Source of the DNA: Phycisphaerae bacterium
Lineage (GTDB): Bacteria; Planctomycetota; Phycisphaerae; Phycisphaerales; SM1A02
Assembly (NCBI GenBank): GCA_016795065.1
Contig: JAEUIU010000003.1
Coordinates: 1 to 64,000 of the forward strand
Length of the DNA stretch: 64,000 nucleotides
Direction of reading: 5' to 3'
The notes beneath the pieces are model-generated. The model did no database searches. It was not told the origin of the DNA and saw only the letters and a list, made by a program, of their open reading frames with translations. Below are positions 1 through 8,535 of this stretch, piece by piece (position 1 is the stretch's first letter; the number at the start of each line of letters is the position of its first letter). The translations under genes were made by a program, and so were the position numbers.

Positions 1-675
1 TCGCGCAGCGTCGCCCGCGCCGCGTGCACACACGTTCCCCCTCGGCGCAGGGCCTCTCGTCGCATCGACTCCTCCGAGCCGACGACCGTGCCGCGGTGAC
101 GGACGGGAAGGGGTCCGGGGGCTGCCCCTTCGCCACCGGCCTGGCCGCGCGCACGGTCAAGGAGCGCCGCCACTCCGTACCGCACGGCCGCGGCGAGCCG
201 CCTCGCCTCGGCGATTGCCGGCGGATCGCGATCCGAATGGGACAGGCACAAGGCTCCCGCGTGCCCTGGCATTCCGGCCCCAATGGGACACCGCTCCAGA
301 AGGGACGGGGGTCCGAATGGGACAGGCACATGGCTCCAGAAGGGACAGGCACCTTCGATGGAGCCGATTGAACAACCGCCGCGTCACGCGCGTGCCTAGC
401 CCACGACTCGGACGTCAGGAACTTGCCCCTAACCCCGAATGTCGTGCCTCCCCGCAGCACGCACCCGCGAGCAACCCCAATCTGGATAGCGAAACACTGA
501 TCAGCCCGCGGAGAAGCTGCCATCGCGAGTTCCTCGCCACCCCCCCTGGGGTCCGAATGGGACAGGCACACGGAGTCCGAATGGGACAGGCACACAGGGG
601 CCCGTTCTGTGGATACGGCGTGCAAGATGGATCATCTTGGAATGGCGCGGCGTTGTCGCCCAAACTCGAACACGC
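1..675. other. gene-free, repeat-bearing stretch
   Basis: No open reading frame here resembles a protein I recognise. The frames that exist are overlapping low-complexity translations running through the repeats. The stretch contains five copies of the GGGACAGGCAC repeat (separate entry) and spacer DNA with no visible promoter or terminator. It continues into a DUF2924 pseudogene, so it reads as a graveyard of mobile or decayed DNA. Confidence 0.5.
231..593 (+). repeat. cluster of five GGGACAGGCAC repeats
   Basis: Five exact cores GGGACAGGCAC lie on the plus strand at 239-249, 319-329, 342-352, 559-569 and 583-593. Four of them share the longer form TCCGAATGGGACAGGCACA; the copy at 342 is preceded instead by CAGAAG. 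A degraded copy (CAATGGGACACC) lies near 281-292. The same core recurs at about 0.94, 3.7, 5.6-5.8 and 25.4-25.65 kb, flanking a RAYT-type transposase, so I interpret it as a REP-like element mobilised by that enzyme. Confidence 0.8.
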
Positions 676-873
676 ATGATCGACACCGACCCCATCCCGA
701 AGCAGATCGCCGCCCTTGAGCGCATGACCGTCGGCCAGCTCCAGAAGCGCTATGCCGAGGTCTTCGGCGAAACAGCTCGCTCGGGAAACAACCGGTAGCT
801 CTTCCGCCGGATGGCGTGACGGATCCAGGCGCTCGCCGAGGGCGACCTCGCAACGCGGGCGATCGAGCGGTCC
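676..873 (+). pseudogene. DUF2924 family protein, two in-frame stops and lost 3' end
   Basis: Starting at the ATG at 676, one frame gives a clear DUF2924 N-terminus: IAALERMTVGQLQKRYAEVF followed by GETARSGNN. It then meets TAG (796-798), continues LFRRMA, meets TGA (817-819), and continues RIQALAEGDLATRAIERS before similarity stops. At both stop positions I recall tryptophan in intact family members (the W of WLWRR and of IAW), so each stop is one base change from TGG. The 3' third is absent and repeat DNA follows. DUF2924 genes usually sit beside site-specific recombinases in mobile islands; no recombinase remains here. The family assignment is from memory of the consensus. Confidence 0.65.
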
Positions 874-929
874 CGGGGCCGGCATTTTGGACACCCACAT
901 TGTGCGTGGTTTCGTGACAGAGAGGATCC

Positions 930-981
930 CATTAGGGACAGGCACGTTTTTTTGGGGCGCCGACTGTGCCTGTCCCGTTTG
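930..981. repeat. inverted pair of GGGACAGGCAC repeats
   Basis: A plus-strand core (935-945, in CCCATTAGGGACAGGCACG) is followed by a minus-strand core (966-976), separated by about 20 nt rich in T and G. Face-to-face pairs of this kind are the usual arrangement of REP elements mobilised by RAYT enzymes. The 27 nt at 955-981 recur exactly at 5686-5712 beside the transposase gene, so the two sites are recent copies of one element. Confidence 0.75.
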
Positions 982-1364
982 ACGTTGAGGAACTCGACCC
1001 CGGTGGCCAGATGCCGGGTGGTTCGCCCTTCCCCATGAAGATCGAGCCGTGGCCGGGCGGGCGTTGGTATCGCGACCGTCGGGAGAGCGGCGGGTTCGCG
1101 TATGGCCACCTCTGGGGACACGTCCAGGTCATCAAGGCCCCGACCCTGCTCGAACTCGTCGGGCCGATGCCCATGTCCTTCCCCGCCCACAACCACGTGC
1201 AGTACCGGCTGACGGCCGAAGGGAACGGGACGCGGCTCTCGCTGGTCCATCGCGCGATGGGCCTGATGCCGCTTGAGTTCCTCAGCGGCATGCCCGAGGG
1301 TTGGGCGCACGGACTTCAGCGCGTCAAGCGGCTCGCCGAGGAGCGTGCCGGCCGTCGCGGATGA
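966..1364 (+). pseudogene. SRPBCC/AHSA1-like protein, 5' end replaced by a repeat
   Basis: From about residue 8 the 132-residue frame matches the SRPBCC (START-like, AHSA1) proteins that carry EPWPGGRWYRD, GHLWGHVQVIKAPTLLE, SFPAHNHVQYRLT and HRAMGLMPLEF in order. These are small hydrophobic-ligand-binding or Hsp90-activator-like folds of unknown substrate. The normal first 20-25 residues are missing. The only available start is the GTG that belongs to the inverted repeat core (GTGCCTGTCCC, 966-976), so the repeat has cut into the gene and would donate its start codon. There is no ribosome-binding site. It may be a fossil, or a shortened gene that is still translated. Confidence 0.6.
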
Positions 1365-1397
1365 ACGGCTTGCCGCTCGCCGCACCGAACCGAACCC

Positions 1398-1430
1398 GGA
1401 ACGCAACCGGAACGCAACCGGAACGCAACC
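1398..1430. repeat. 3 x 11-bp tandem repeat (GGAACGCAACC)
   Basis: Three perfect tandem copies of GGAACGCAACC at 1398-1408, 1409-1419 and 1420-1430 (minus strand GGTTGCGTTCC). They abut a 10-bp GC hairpin. A related triplet of 11-mers (GGTTGCGAYTC) is at 38958-38990. The period is close to one DNA helical turn. Confidence 0.8.
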
Positions 1431-1454
1431 GGGGCGGCGCATTCGCGCCGCCCC
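1431..1454 (-). terminator. GC stem-loop downstream of the lectin gene
   Basis: Perfect 10-bp stem GGGGCGGCGC / GCGCCGCCCC (1431-1440, 1445-1454) with loop ATTC. It lies 43 nt past the stop of the leftward lectin/dockerin gene and 66 nt past the stop of the rightward SRPBCC remnant. Neither side has a T-run, so it may be a weak or Rho-assisted terminator or an mRNA-stabilising hairpin. Confidence 0.45.
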
Positions 1455-1496
1455 GTCGTGCGAACTCCGGTGGTCGGGTGGGGCGTCTCCCCTCAA

Positions 1497-3569
1497 TCAC
1501 CCACCGCACTGGCACGCGGCGTTGCAATCGGTTGCGGCTTCCATCGCACAAAGCGAGTCCCATTGCACCGTGCAGCAATACGAATCGAACTGACAGATGC
1601 ACTGCGTGCAGCCGGGCTGATCCGAACCGGGACCATTGTGGGAGACGCACGCGTTGCTCCCGGCGCAGGTCCCCCATGCTCCGAGCAGGATGGCGAGATC
1701 CGCTGCATCGGTCTTGGCATCGGTGTTCAGGTCGGCCGCGGATGCGGCGCTTCCCCACGCTCCCAAGAGAACCGCCAGGTCAGCCCCGCCGACGACGCCG
1801 TCATGGTCGAGGTCACCGACACACGGAATCTCGATGACGGCCGCCATCGTGGTCGCACCGGCGATGTCGTTCCACTTCCCGTTCGGGTACATCATGCCGA
1901 AATCCTCACCGCCGGCGTTGTTGGGTTCGCCGTTCAGCCAGTTGGTATAGGCCATGGGTTGGTGATTGACGGTTTGGAAGGCGCCTTCGATGGCCTGGTC
2001 GTGCACGCCGATGTGGATCTGGGACGGCGCATTGGGGAGCGTGAACGTGTTGATCCGCAGCCACTCGTTCTCGGCGGCCGAGTTGATGACGACCAGGTGT
2101 CCGCCGAGTGACGCGGCGATCTTCTCCGCCTGCGTCCAGGATCCGCCGCTCAGCAGAACATAGGTGTGATGCGTCGCCGGATTCGGGATCGGAGTGCCCA
2201 CCAGCGTCGCGGCGCACCACGCCTGGGCTTCGCCGACACAGACCACGTCCCAATAGGAGTCGCAGCAGTACGTGTCGAGGAAGCAGATCTCGTTGCAGCA
2301 GGACTCATCGTTGCACCCCGGCCCGTGCTCTTCGAAGCACCCGCCGCCCTGCCCGCAGATTGCGAAGCCGCTCTCACCGACCGCAAACATCGGGGACGCG
2401 TCCGGTACGTCCTTCCACAGTCCGTTCGCACCGAAGAGCTCCGTCGAATCCTCATTGCCGAGGTTGTTCGGCTCTCCGGGAGCCCAACTCAGGAAACTCA
2501 CCGGCTCTCCGCTCTCCCAAAGGTACTTGCCTTCGCGGGCCATGTCATTCAACCCGATGCGGACGGGAATCGGCGCGAATCCGGGCACGTTGGCCGACAT
2601 GTTCCAGCTCAGCCAGGTGTTTTCGCTGGCGTTCTGAATCGCCGTCCATCCGAGCCCAGAGGCGCTCAGGAAGCTCGACGACTCAAGGAAGGAACCGGGC
2701 GAGGCGAGGCGGTAGTGACGACCGTTAGCGGGATTGGTGACCGGATCGGTGATGAACGACGGCGCACATTGGCTGCTGGCAAGGCCGACGCAGATCCCGT
2801 CCCACCAGATGCTGCAGCAGAAGCTGTCAACCTCGCAGACCTGGTCGCAACATTCGATGTCGTTGCAGCCGGGGGCCTCGCGCGCGGAGAAGCAGCTACC
2901 GGCACCGGAGCCGCACGACGCCGGCGGCGGCACCTTGGCCAGCGTCACGTCGAACTGGATGGAGGAGCTATCCGACGAGAAGCCCGTGGCGAAAAGATTC
3001 GCATCGATCACCAGCGTGTAGGTGCCCTCGTGGAGATTGACGCCCTGGTACCACGAGGTTGTCGTCGAGAAGGCGAGCGAGACCCCTGGACCGGTGAGTG
3101 AGACGACCCCCTCGGCGACCGAGCCGAACTCCGCGAGGGAACCGGCGAACGTGAAGGGAATGGTCTCCCCGGGGTCAAGGCCGCTGACCTGAATCGCGAA
3201 GGAGAGGTTGCCGTCGGAGAGCGCGTGGCCCGGACCGAAGGGCCGAGTGACCTGCAGCTCACCGCTGGCATGCATGCCGTCGGTGGTGAGTCCCGGGCCG
3301 AGGTTCAGGTAGGACGACGTCACGTTCATGCATGCCCAATAGCCTTCGTTGACGAGGCACTCGTTGAACGTGATCGGGTCGAAGTCGTTCCCCCCTGGGG
3401 TGATGCTGAAGCTGTCCTCGAATGGGTCGCCGACCCCGCTGTAGACGGAAATGAGGCCCGACCGGTTGTCGGCAACGGCGGTGATGGTGTCGGCGAGGCA
3501 GCGATTGGAGAGCCCAACACAGAGGGGAGCACCCAGGGCGGTGGCGACGGCGAGTCTGGCAAGACGCAT
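1497..3569 (-). CDS. secreted C-type lectin-like protein with Cys-rich modules and dockerin-type repeat
   Basis: 690 residues. The ATG at 3569 was chosen because it has AAGGAA upstream and starts a signal peptide (MRLARLAVATALGAPLCVGL, cleavage near 26). The longer frame runs through intergenic repeats. Order: beta-rich N-region (27-215); Cys module 1 (219-268); C-type-lectin-like domain 1 (283-405, with GEPNN and LWKDV); Cys module 2 (406-452); C-type-lectin-like domain 2 (466-582, with WLNGEPNN and KWND); dockerin-like double repeat (583-634, two LLGAWG cores); Cys module 3 (634-688). The EPN and WND motifs suggest Ca2+-dependent mannose-type sugar binding. The dockerin is not at the extreme C-terminus, which is unusual. 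Likely exported or surface-bound; the partner is unknown. Confidence 0.85.
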   Translation of the reverse strand: MRLARLAVATALGAPLCVGLSNRCLADTITAVADNRSGLISVYSGVGDPFEDSFSITPGGNDFDPITFNECLVNEGYWACMNVTSSYLNLGPGLTTDGMHASGELQVTRPFGPGHALSDGNLSFAIQVSGLDPGETIPFTFAGSLAEFGSVAEGVVSLTGPGVSLAFSTTTSWYQGVNLHEGTYTLVIDANLFATGFSSDSSSIQFDVTLAKVPPPASCGSGAGSCFSAREAPGCNDIECCDQVCEVDSFCCSIWWDGICVGLASSQCAPSFITDPVTNPANGRHYRLASPGSFLESSSFLSASGLGWTAIQNASENTWLSWNMSANVPGFAPIPVRIGLNDMAREGKYLWESGEPVSFLSWAPGEPNNLGNEDSTELFGANGLWKDVPDASPMFAVGESGFAICGQGGGCFEEHGPGCNDESCCNEICFLDTYCCDSYWDVVCVGEAQAWCAATLVGTPIPNPATHHTYVLLSGGSWTQAEKIAASLGGHLVVINSAAENEWLRINTFTLPNAPSQIHIGVHDQAIEGAFQTVNHQPMAYTNWLNGEPNNAGGEDFGMMYPNGKWNDIAGATTMAAVIEIPCVGDLDHDGVVGGADLAVLLGAWGSAASAADLNTDAKTDAADLAILLGAWGTCAGSNACVSHNGPGSDQPGCTQCICQFDSYCCTVQWDSLCAMEAATDCNAACQCGG

Positions 3570-3734
3570 CGGGGATTCCTTCGACGTAAGTGGAAGTCCT
3601 CGGCGAACCTCGTGGCATCGCCGGTCACTCACCCAGCCCCGGCCTCCCTTCCCCGGCCGACATGAATTCCGCGTGATTCGCCGAGAAGGGGCGAATGCCC
3701 GCTCGCCCGGCCGGTGATCGTCCGGCTCGCGCAA

Positions 3735-3796
3735 AGTCCCATTAGGGACAGGCACGTTTCTTTGAGTCCCATTAGGGACAGGCACGTTTCTTTGGG
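3735..3796 (+). repeat. two tandem GGGACAGGCAC repeats
   Basis: Two near-identical 30-bp units, each with CCCATTAGGGACAGGCACG followed by TTTCTTTG, have cores at 3745-3755 and 3775-3785. They lie downstream of the transposase gene in the orientation opposite to the copies upstream of it, giving the inverted flanking typical of RAYT loci. The rest of 3570-3956 (the lectin upstream region and the transposase 3' side) shows no gene and no obvious terminator. Confidence 0.8.
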
Positions 3797-3956
3797 CCCA
3801 TGTGGGCCAGCGAGAGATTCCGTTGGGGTGAGGCCGCATGCCCGTAACCGCTACCCAGCTCTCGCGCCTTCAGTTCAGGTAGCGTCGCGCAGCCGATGGC
3901 AGCGGGCGTCGTGCACCACGCAATCTACGCATGTCTGGTCTGCACGGCCGCGTCCA

Positions 3957-5600
3957 CTATCGAGCGACTGGACGCACGCCGACCACTCTCACGCTTCCGC
4001 GGCGGGAGGCCTCCGATCGGAGCCGCTCCGTGTCCCCGAAGGCGGTTCCGAGCCACCGCACGCGATGGGATCTCGCGCCGCCCGCGACGGCGCCGGCAGG
4101 TGAGATCAGTTCGTTTGTACCCGTCTGCCCAATCAGTTCCCCGATCTCCTCACGGTCACCACGAAGCGAGGCAAGGGCCAGTTCCACCACGGTCCGCGCG
4201 AGAGGCGGAAGAGCGGTGACCAAATCCCCTATCGCAATTGACGCGAGCCCATCTGCCTCCAGGCGTCCCTCATGTCCAGCGCTCGTGATGCCGGATGGGA
4301 ACACGACGGCTCTTCGTATGCGAGCCATCGCTGGCTCCGCCTCCGAGGCGATCTCGCGCGGCTTGTCCGGCCGCCGCTGCCGGCCCTCGTAGTCGGCAAG
4401 CATGATCAGTCCCGAGAGCGTCATGCCGGGCAGCACCGGCACCGCCCCTTCCGTCAGGCGGCTTGTGGCAAACGGGTTCTCGAGGTGCGGTATGCGGTCT
4501 TGCCGTAGTGATTCGCGGTCGACCGGCGCCCGACCCTCCGAGCGTCGTCGCTGATGGCGATGTCGCGGGACAGACACTGTTCGAACCACGCCTCCAACGT
4601 TCTCGCTGTCAATTCCGCGCGATGCCAATTCTTCAACCGTCGCGTCCGTCGCTTGCCATAGGAGCATCTCGGCGTCCTCCCGTGCAGCCAGCCGCATGAC
4701 CTGTCGGCTGCGGCCTCTCGCAACCCTCGCCGAGAACTCGCTGTCGGAGAGCGTCGCTGCACTGCCCGGGTTCGCTGGGAAGACCGGCACCCAAGAGCCG
4801 TTCACCAGTCGACGCTCGAACGCTTCCTCTGCATCGGCGTGCTTCCCCTCGCGCACCTCCCGAACCAACCTTCGCACACGGATGCCGATCGATGTGAACT
4901 CGTCCTCCCCGACCTCTTCCTCCAGCCCCGCACGCACTCGGTTCAGCAGGACATAGATCGCCTGACTCACGAGTGCCGCGTCCTTCAGAGCGACCTTCGC
5001 ACTATATCGGCCCTGCCAGAACGGGCCCGGAATGTCGTCCTCGACGTTCCACATCCTCGCGCAGGGTTCCTTCAGTTCCTTGTGGAACCAGCCGAGGTCG
5101 GCCAGCCGCCGTCGCCACTCGTCGATCAGCGCGCTGTCAAGGACCGCTTCCGCGACCTCCTCGCGAGGGCACTCGAGGACCGGAGACGCGACCCCTGACT
5201 GGCCAGCGCCGCGGAGGGTGAGCCAGCGCTGCGCAACTTCCTCGTCGGTCCAGCACCACGCGAGCTCGGGAAGCGTGCGGAGGAGAAGGTGAAAGTGGCT
5301 CGGAAGGACGGCAAACTCGAGGACCTCGATTGCGAAGAGCGATGCGAGGAACTCGACTCGTGCAGCGAGCCAGTTAAGGCGCACGGCATCGGCCATGAGT
5401 CGGCCGCGACCAACGCAGCGAGAGACGGTGTGCACAACAAGCGATGCGGTCGGATCGATGACGCGGGACCTTGCTAGGGCCAATGGACTCCCCCTTGGAC
5501 AATTCGGCCCGCTGCCCAAGCTGCCGATGCCCGAAGTTACCGTGCAATGGGGCACTACCCGAAAGAATGGGCTGGCTTTTTCCTTGGTGAGTTCCACCAT
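3957..5600 (-). CDS. RAYT-type HUH (IS200-like, Y1) transposase
   Basis: 547 residues from the ATG at 5600 (MVELTKEKAS). A TTG at 5483 (residue 40) is an equally plausible start, because family similarity begins near RVIDPTASLVVHTVSRCVG. The HUH metal-binding motif is H102-F-H104 in VLPSHFHLLLR. The FWQGRY block is at 194-199, and the likely nucleophile is Y216 in AIYVLLNRVRAG. These are hallmarks of single-strand Y1 transposases that act on REP hairpins. It is longer than proteobacterial RAYTs, having a C-terminal region of about 300 residues rich in Arg and Glu. It is single-copy here, without IS ends, and is flanked by inverted GGGACAGGCAC repeats. It appears intact. Confidence 0.8.
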   Translation of the reverse strand: MVELTKEKASPFFRVVPHCTVTSGIGSLGSGPNCPRGSPLALARSRVIDPTASLVVHTVSRCVGRGRLMADAVRLNWLAARVEFLASLFAIEVLEFAVLPSHFHLLLRTLPELAWCWTDEEVAQRWLTLRGAGQSGVASPVLECPREEVAEAVLDSALIDEWRRRLADLGWFHKELKEPCARMWNVEDDIPGPFWQGRYSAKVALKDAALVSQAIYVLLNRVRAGLEEEVGEDEFTSIGIRVRRLVREVREGKHADAEEAFERRLVNGSWVPVFPANPGSAATLSDSEFSARVARGRSRQVMRLAAREDAEMLLWQATDATVEELASRGIDSENVGGVVRTVSVPRHRHQRRRSEGRAPVDRESLRQDRIPHLENPFATSRLTEGAVPVLPGMTLSGLIMLADYEGRQRRPDKPREIASEAEPAMARIRRAVVFPSGITSAGHEGRLEADGLASIAIGDLVTALPPLARTVVELALASLRGDREEIGELIGQTGTNELISPAGAVAGGARSHRVRWLGTAFGDTERLRSEASRRGSVRVVGVRPVAR

Positions 5601-5623
5601 CCGTTCCCCCCTCATCCACAGCC

Positions 5624-5840
5624 GTGCCTGTCCCTTTCGCGTGCTTTCGCGTCCCCCGACGATGCATGTCCCGTCTAGAGAAGTCGGGCGCCGACTGTGC
5701 CTGTCCCGTTTGCCGGTTTGCCGCGCGCCGGGTGCCTGTCCCTTTGACCGTTTTGACGCCCTTGACGAGGTGTTCCGTTTGACGGGGTGTGCCTGTCCCT
5801 TTGACCGTGTCCCTTTGACCGGGTGTGCCTGTCCCGTTTG
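5624..5840 (-). repeat. five GGGACAGGCAC repeats upstream of the transposase
   Basis: Read on the minus strand, cores lie at 5624-5634, 5697-5707, 5732-5742, 5789-5799 and 5825-5835. Partial copies (TGTCCC) occur near 5667 and 5810. Spacers are rich in TTTGACSG runs. The array directly precedes the RAYT start and shares its strand. The copy at 5686-5712 is identical over 27 nt to 955-981. The remaining DNA to 6028 carries only the start region of the next gene. Confidence 0.8.
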
Positions 5841-6028
5841 ACGTGTCCCGCTTGACGGTTTGACCGTTTGACGAAAACGCCGACTGCTGGGGGTGAAGCC
5901 GGAGGATTCCTCGCTGTCGCAAGCCAAGCGTCGTTACGATCCGGCCGCCACTCAGCCGCCATCCGAGGCATGCCGCCCGCTAGGTCCCGTGCCCACCGCG
6001 CCATATCGTGATTCTCCGGAGACCCCCA

Positions 6029-7078
6029 ATGACCCACCCCTCCCGTCGAGAGTTCATCGCCAGCACCGCAGCCATGATGGCATTCGCCGCTTCCTCCCAC
6101 ACGGGACACGCCGGCGCAGCCACCGCCAAACCTCCGGTCAACGCGCCGCCGACACCCTCCCAGCTCGAGCGGCGCAAGTTCGGTGCCACCGACATGACTG
6201 TCACCGTTCTTGGCTTCGGCGGCGCCGAGATCGGCTATCAAAAGGTCGAGCAGGAGATCGTCGACCGCCTCCTCAACGCCGCGCTTGATGCGGGGCTCAA
6301 CGTCATCGATACCGCCGAGTGCTACGCGGGATCCGAAGAGGCGATTGGCAAGGCCGTCTCGATGCGTCGTAAGGACTTCCACCTCTTCACCAAGGTCGGG
6401 CACATGGAGCAGGGCGACGCGGGCTGGACGGCTGGATCGATCGAGAAGTCGATCGAGCGAAGCCTCCAGCGGCTTCAGACCGATCACCTGGACTTGGTTC
6501 AGCTTCACTCCTGTAGCCGCGAGCTTCTCGAGAAGGGCGAATGCATCGAGGCCCTCGAGAAGGCGAAGAAGGCCGGCAAGACGCGCTACATCGGCTACAG
6601 CGGCGACTCGACCGCAGCCCTCTATGCCGTCGAGAGCGGTCGTTTCGATACGCTCCAAACCTCGGTCAGCATCGCCGATCAGGAGTGCCTGGAACTCACC
6701 CTGCCGAAGGCCAAGGAACGCAACATGGGCGTGATCGCCAAGCGCCCGATCGCGAACGCCGTCTGGCGCTATGACGAGGAACCCAAGGACGGTTACGTCG
6801 TCGAGTATTGGAAGCGTCTTCAGAAGCTCCAGTACGACTTCACGCGCGGGGATGCTCGCGCCGACGCGGGACCCGACGGCGCGGCAGGCGTTGCCCTGCG
6901 GTTTACCCTTGCCGTACCGGGCCTGCACGTGGCAATCGTCGGCACCACGAAGCCCGAACGATGGAAGCAGAACGCCGACCTTCTGCGGGCGGGAGGCCCT
7001 TTGGCTCGCGAACGCATCGAGGCCATTCGTGCCCGATGGAAGGAAGTTGTTGCCGCCGACTGGACCGGCCGCACGTAA
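6029..7078 (+). CDS. Tat-exported aldo/keto reductase
   Basis: 349 residues. The ATG at 6029 is preceded by GGAG (6018-6021). It opens with a twin-arginine signal (SRREFIASTAAMMAFAASS) and an Ala-rich cleavage region. The mature part is an aldo/keto reductase TIM barrel: FGATDMTVTVLGFGGAEIGY, then IDTAECYAGSEEAIGKA with the Asp and Tyr of the tetrad, LFTKVGH with the Lys, and DLVQLHS with the His. The C-terminal VAIVGTTKPERWKQN resembles the NADP-binding end of the family. It probably reduces a carbonyl outside the cytoplasm, or is folded with its cofactor before export. It stands alone between a repeat cluster and a convergent membrane-protein gene; the substrate is unknown. Confidence 0.85.
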   Translation: MTHPSRREFIASTAAMMAFAASSHTGHAGAATAKPPVNAPPTPSQLERRKFGATDMTVTVLGFGGAEIGYQKVEQEIVDRLLNAALDAGLNVIDTAECYAGSEEAIGKAVSMRRKDFHLFTKVGHMEQGDAGWTAGSIEKSIERSLQRLQTDHLDLVQLHSCSRELLEKGECIEALEKAKKAGKTRYIGYSGDSTAALYAVESGRFDTLQTSVSIADQECLELTLPKAKERNMGVIAKRPIANAVWRYDEEPKDGYVVEYWKRLQKLQYDFTRGDARADAGPDGAAGVALRFTLAVPGLHVAIVGTTKPERWKQNADLLRAGGPLARERIEAIRARWKEVVAADWTGRT

Positions 7079-7110
7079 CCCGAACGAAGCTCGAGCCCGC
7101 GCGGCGAGCG

Positions 7111-7707
7111 TCATGATGGCTGCGGGGCGCTGTTCGCTTGCATCGCGACCCAGCGGCGTCGCATCCGCCTGTCGTGCGCAACGCCTCCGACCAGGCCGAT
7201 GACGAAGGCGACACTGAGCGCGATGCCAATGACAAGGCCGTTCACGGCGTAGCCGGAAGTGAGGATCGCCAACCCGAAGAGCGCCGCCCATGCGATGGAA
7301 AGCGCCACCGCGAGCGACCACGCCATCGATGTGAGAAGGCTGGGGCGATGGCGATCGAAGAGAAGCGCCAACGTCCGAAGCGTCGCACCCGTCACGATGA
7401 TCCCGAAGGCGATGCGCATGACGACGCTGGAGAGGACGATCTCGATGTGCTCATGCTGAAACGGGCTCTGCCACGGCCAGCGCACGGCAGCGTGGATCAC
7501 GTCGGCATGGGGCGATGGTGGCTCCCAGATCGGGGCCTGCTTGGTGAATCCGCTGGCGTCCTGAAGCCCGAACACGCCACCCGGAAACCACGTGGTCGAA
7601 CCCGGCTCATACTGGTTGTAGAAGCAACCCACCCATTGGGGATAGAGAATCACGTAGACGCACCAGGCGAGAAGCCCCGCGACGCATATCGAACGGGCAA
7701 GTTTCAT
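7111..7707 (-). CDS. four-helix membrane protein of unknown function
   Basis: 198 residues. The ATG at 7707 was chosen for its strong AAGGAGCAC upstream. Helix 1 is near residues 5-24 (ICVAGLLAWCVYVIL). A non-membrane loop of about 65 residues rich in Pro, Trp and aromatics follows, then three further helices near 95-115, 125-150 and 158-180, and a basic tail (DRRMRRRWVAM). I do not recognise a family. The gene faces the aldo/keto reductase across a short gap and is probably monocistronic. Confidence 0.7.
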   Translation of the reverse strand: MKLARSICVAGLLAWCVYVILYPQWVGCFYNQYEPGSTTWFPGGVFGLQDASGFTKQAPIWEPPSPHADVIHAAVRWPWQSPFQHEHIEIVLSSVVMRIAFGIIVTGATLRTLALLFDRHRPSLLTSMAWSLAVALSIAWAALFGLAILTSGYAVNGLVIGIALSVAFVIGLVGGVAHDRRMRRRWVAMQANSAPQPS

Positions 7708-7851
7708 CGCGGTGCTCCTTGATAGGCCTGCTGCTGTCGCCACGCCACGATTGAACGCCCGCACGGTCAGCCATTCGATGCGACTCCACGAAGCACGTGA
7801 CCTGACTACAAGTCTACCTAGCAGCCCGCGTACCGCGCTCCTACAGGGACG

Positions 7852-8535
7852 TCAGCCCCCCAGCGCTATCGTGATTGCAACAAGCAACAGCCCGACACCA
7901 ACCATACCTAGACCCGCCCTCCATGGCTGACCACCGGTCAGGGTGCCCCATCGAAGACCGACGAGGAAGAGCATCGCGAGTGCAATAGCGTTCGATGCCC
8001 GTGCCGCGATGTGCGGCTGATCGAGCATCGCAAAGGGCAACGCGACCGGCACGGTCAGAAGCGTGAGAAGGACAGCGACCGTGAGACCGCCGAAGATGTC
8101 GTCGGCTCGCACGCGAACCGGCCGAACCTCCGAACGACGCACGCCGTCCAGGAGCGTTCTGTAGATCTCATGCCGCTCGGCGGTCGAGGTGATCTGCTGG
8201 ATCGTCGGATCAAGCTCTCTTCGAATCGCCTCGATGGCCTCCGCATCGCTGGCCCCGCGAATCGCCATCGTGATCCGCGCCGCCCGGCCCCGTTCAAAGA
8301 GGGCGAGCATGACGTACATGACGCCGTCAACGATCCCCCATGCGATGTTGCAGCCGAGGATCGAGAGGAAGAGCTGCCAACTGGTCGCCTCCTCCATGCC
8401 GAGTTGGACCGCGCCCGTCACGCCGAGCGCCATGATGAGGCCGAAGATGGCCTCACCAAACCGGTCGACCGGATCGAGATAGCGCTGGAGCGGTCCCATG
8501 AGAGGAGCAGTCTGAAGGAACGCCGTGCCGGACAT
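7852..8535 (-). CDS. VIT1/CCC1-like integral membrane protein
   Basis: 227 residues from the ATG at 8535, which has GGAG five nt upstream; longer in-frame starts have no support. The sequence DPVDRFGEAIFGLIMALGVTG, then ILGCNIAWGIVDGVMYVML, and a C-terminal pair of hydrophobic hairpins ending VAITIALGG match a group of bacterial proteins annotated as VIT-family or DUF membrane proteins. About five helices are visible, with a soluble middle part (about 85-140). Iron or manganese transport is known for VIT1/CCC1 proper; for this subgroup it is only an inference. Confidence 0.65.
   Translation of the reverse strand: MSGTAFLQTAPLMGPLQRYLDPVDRFGEAIFGLIMALGVTGAVQLGMEEATSWQLFLSILGCNIAWGIVDGVMYVMLALFERGRAARITMAIRGASDAEAIEAIRRELDPTIQQITSTAERHEIYRTLLDGVRRSEVRPVRVRADDIFGGLTVAVLLTLLTVPVALPFAMLDQPHIAARASNAIALAMLFLVGLRWGTLTGGQPWRAGLGMVGVGLLLVAITIALGG

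Noticed and set aside
24..945. Several short frames through the first repeat cluster
   Set aside because: They translate the repeat itself (for example GTGT- and PVPF-rich peptides) and overlap each other; none resembles a protein.
2166..3101. 311-codon plus-strand frame opposite the lectin gene
   Set aside because: Shadow; the minus strand has a signal peptide, lectin motifs and a dockerin.
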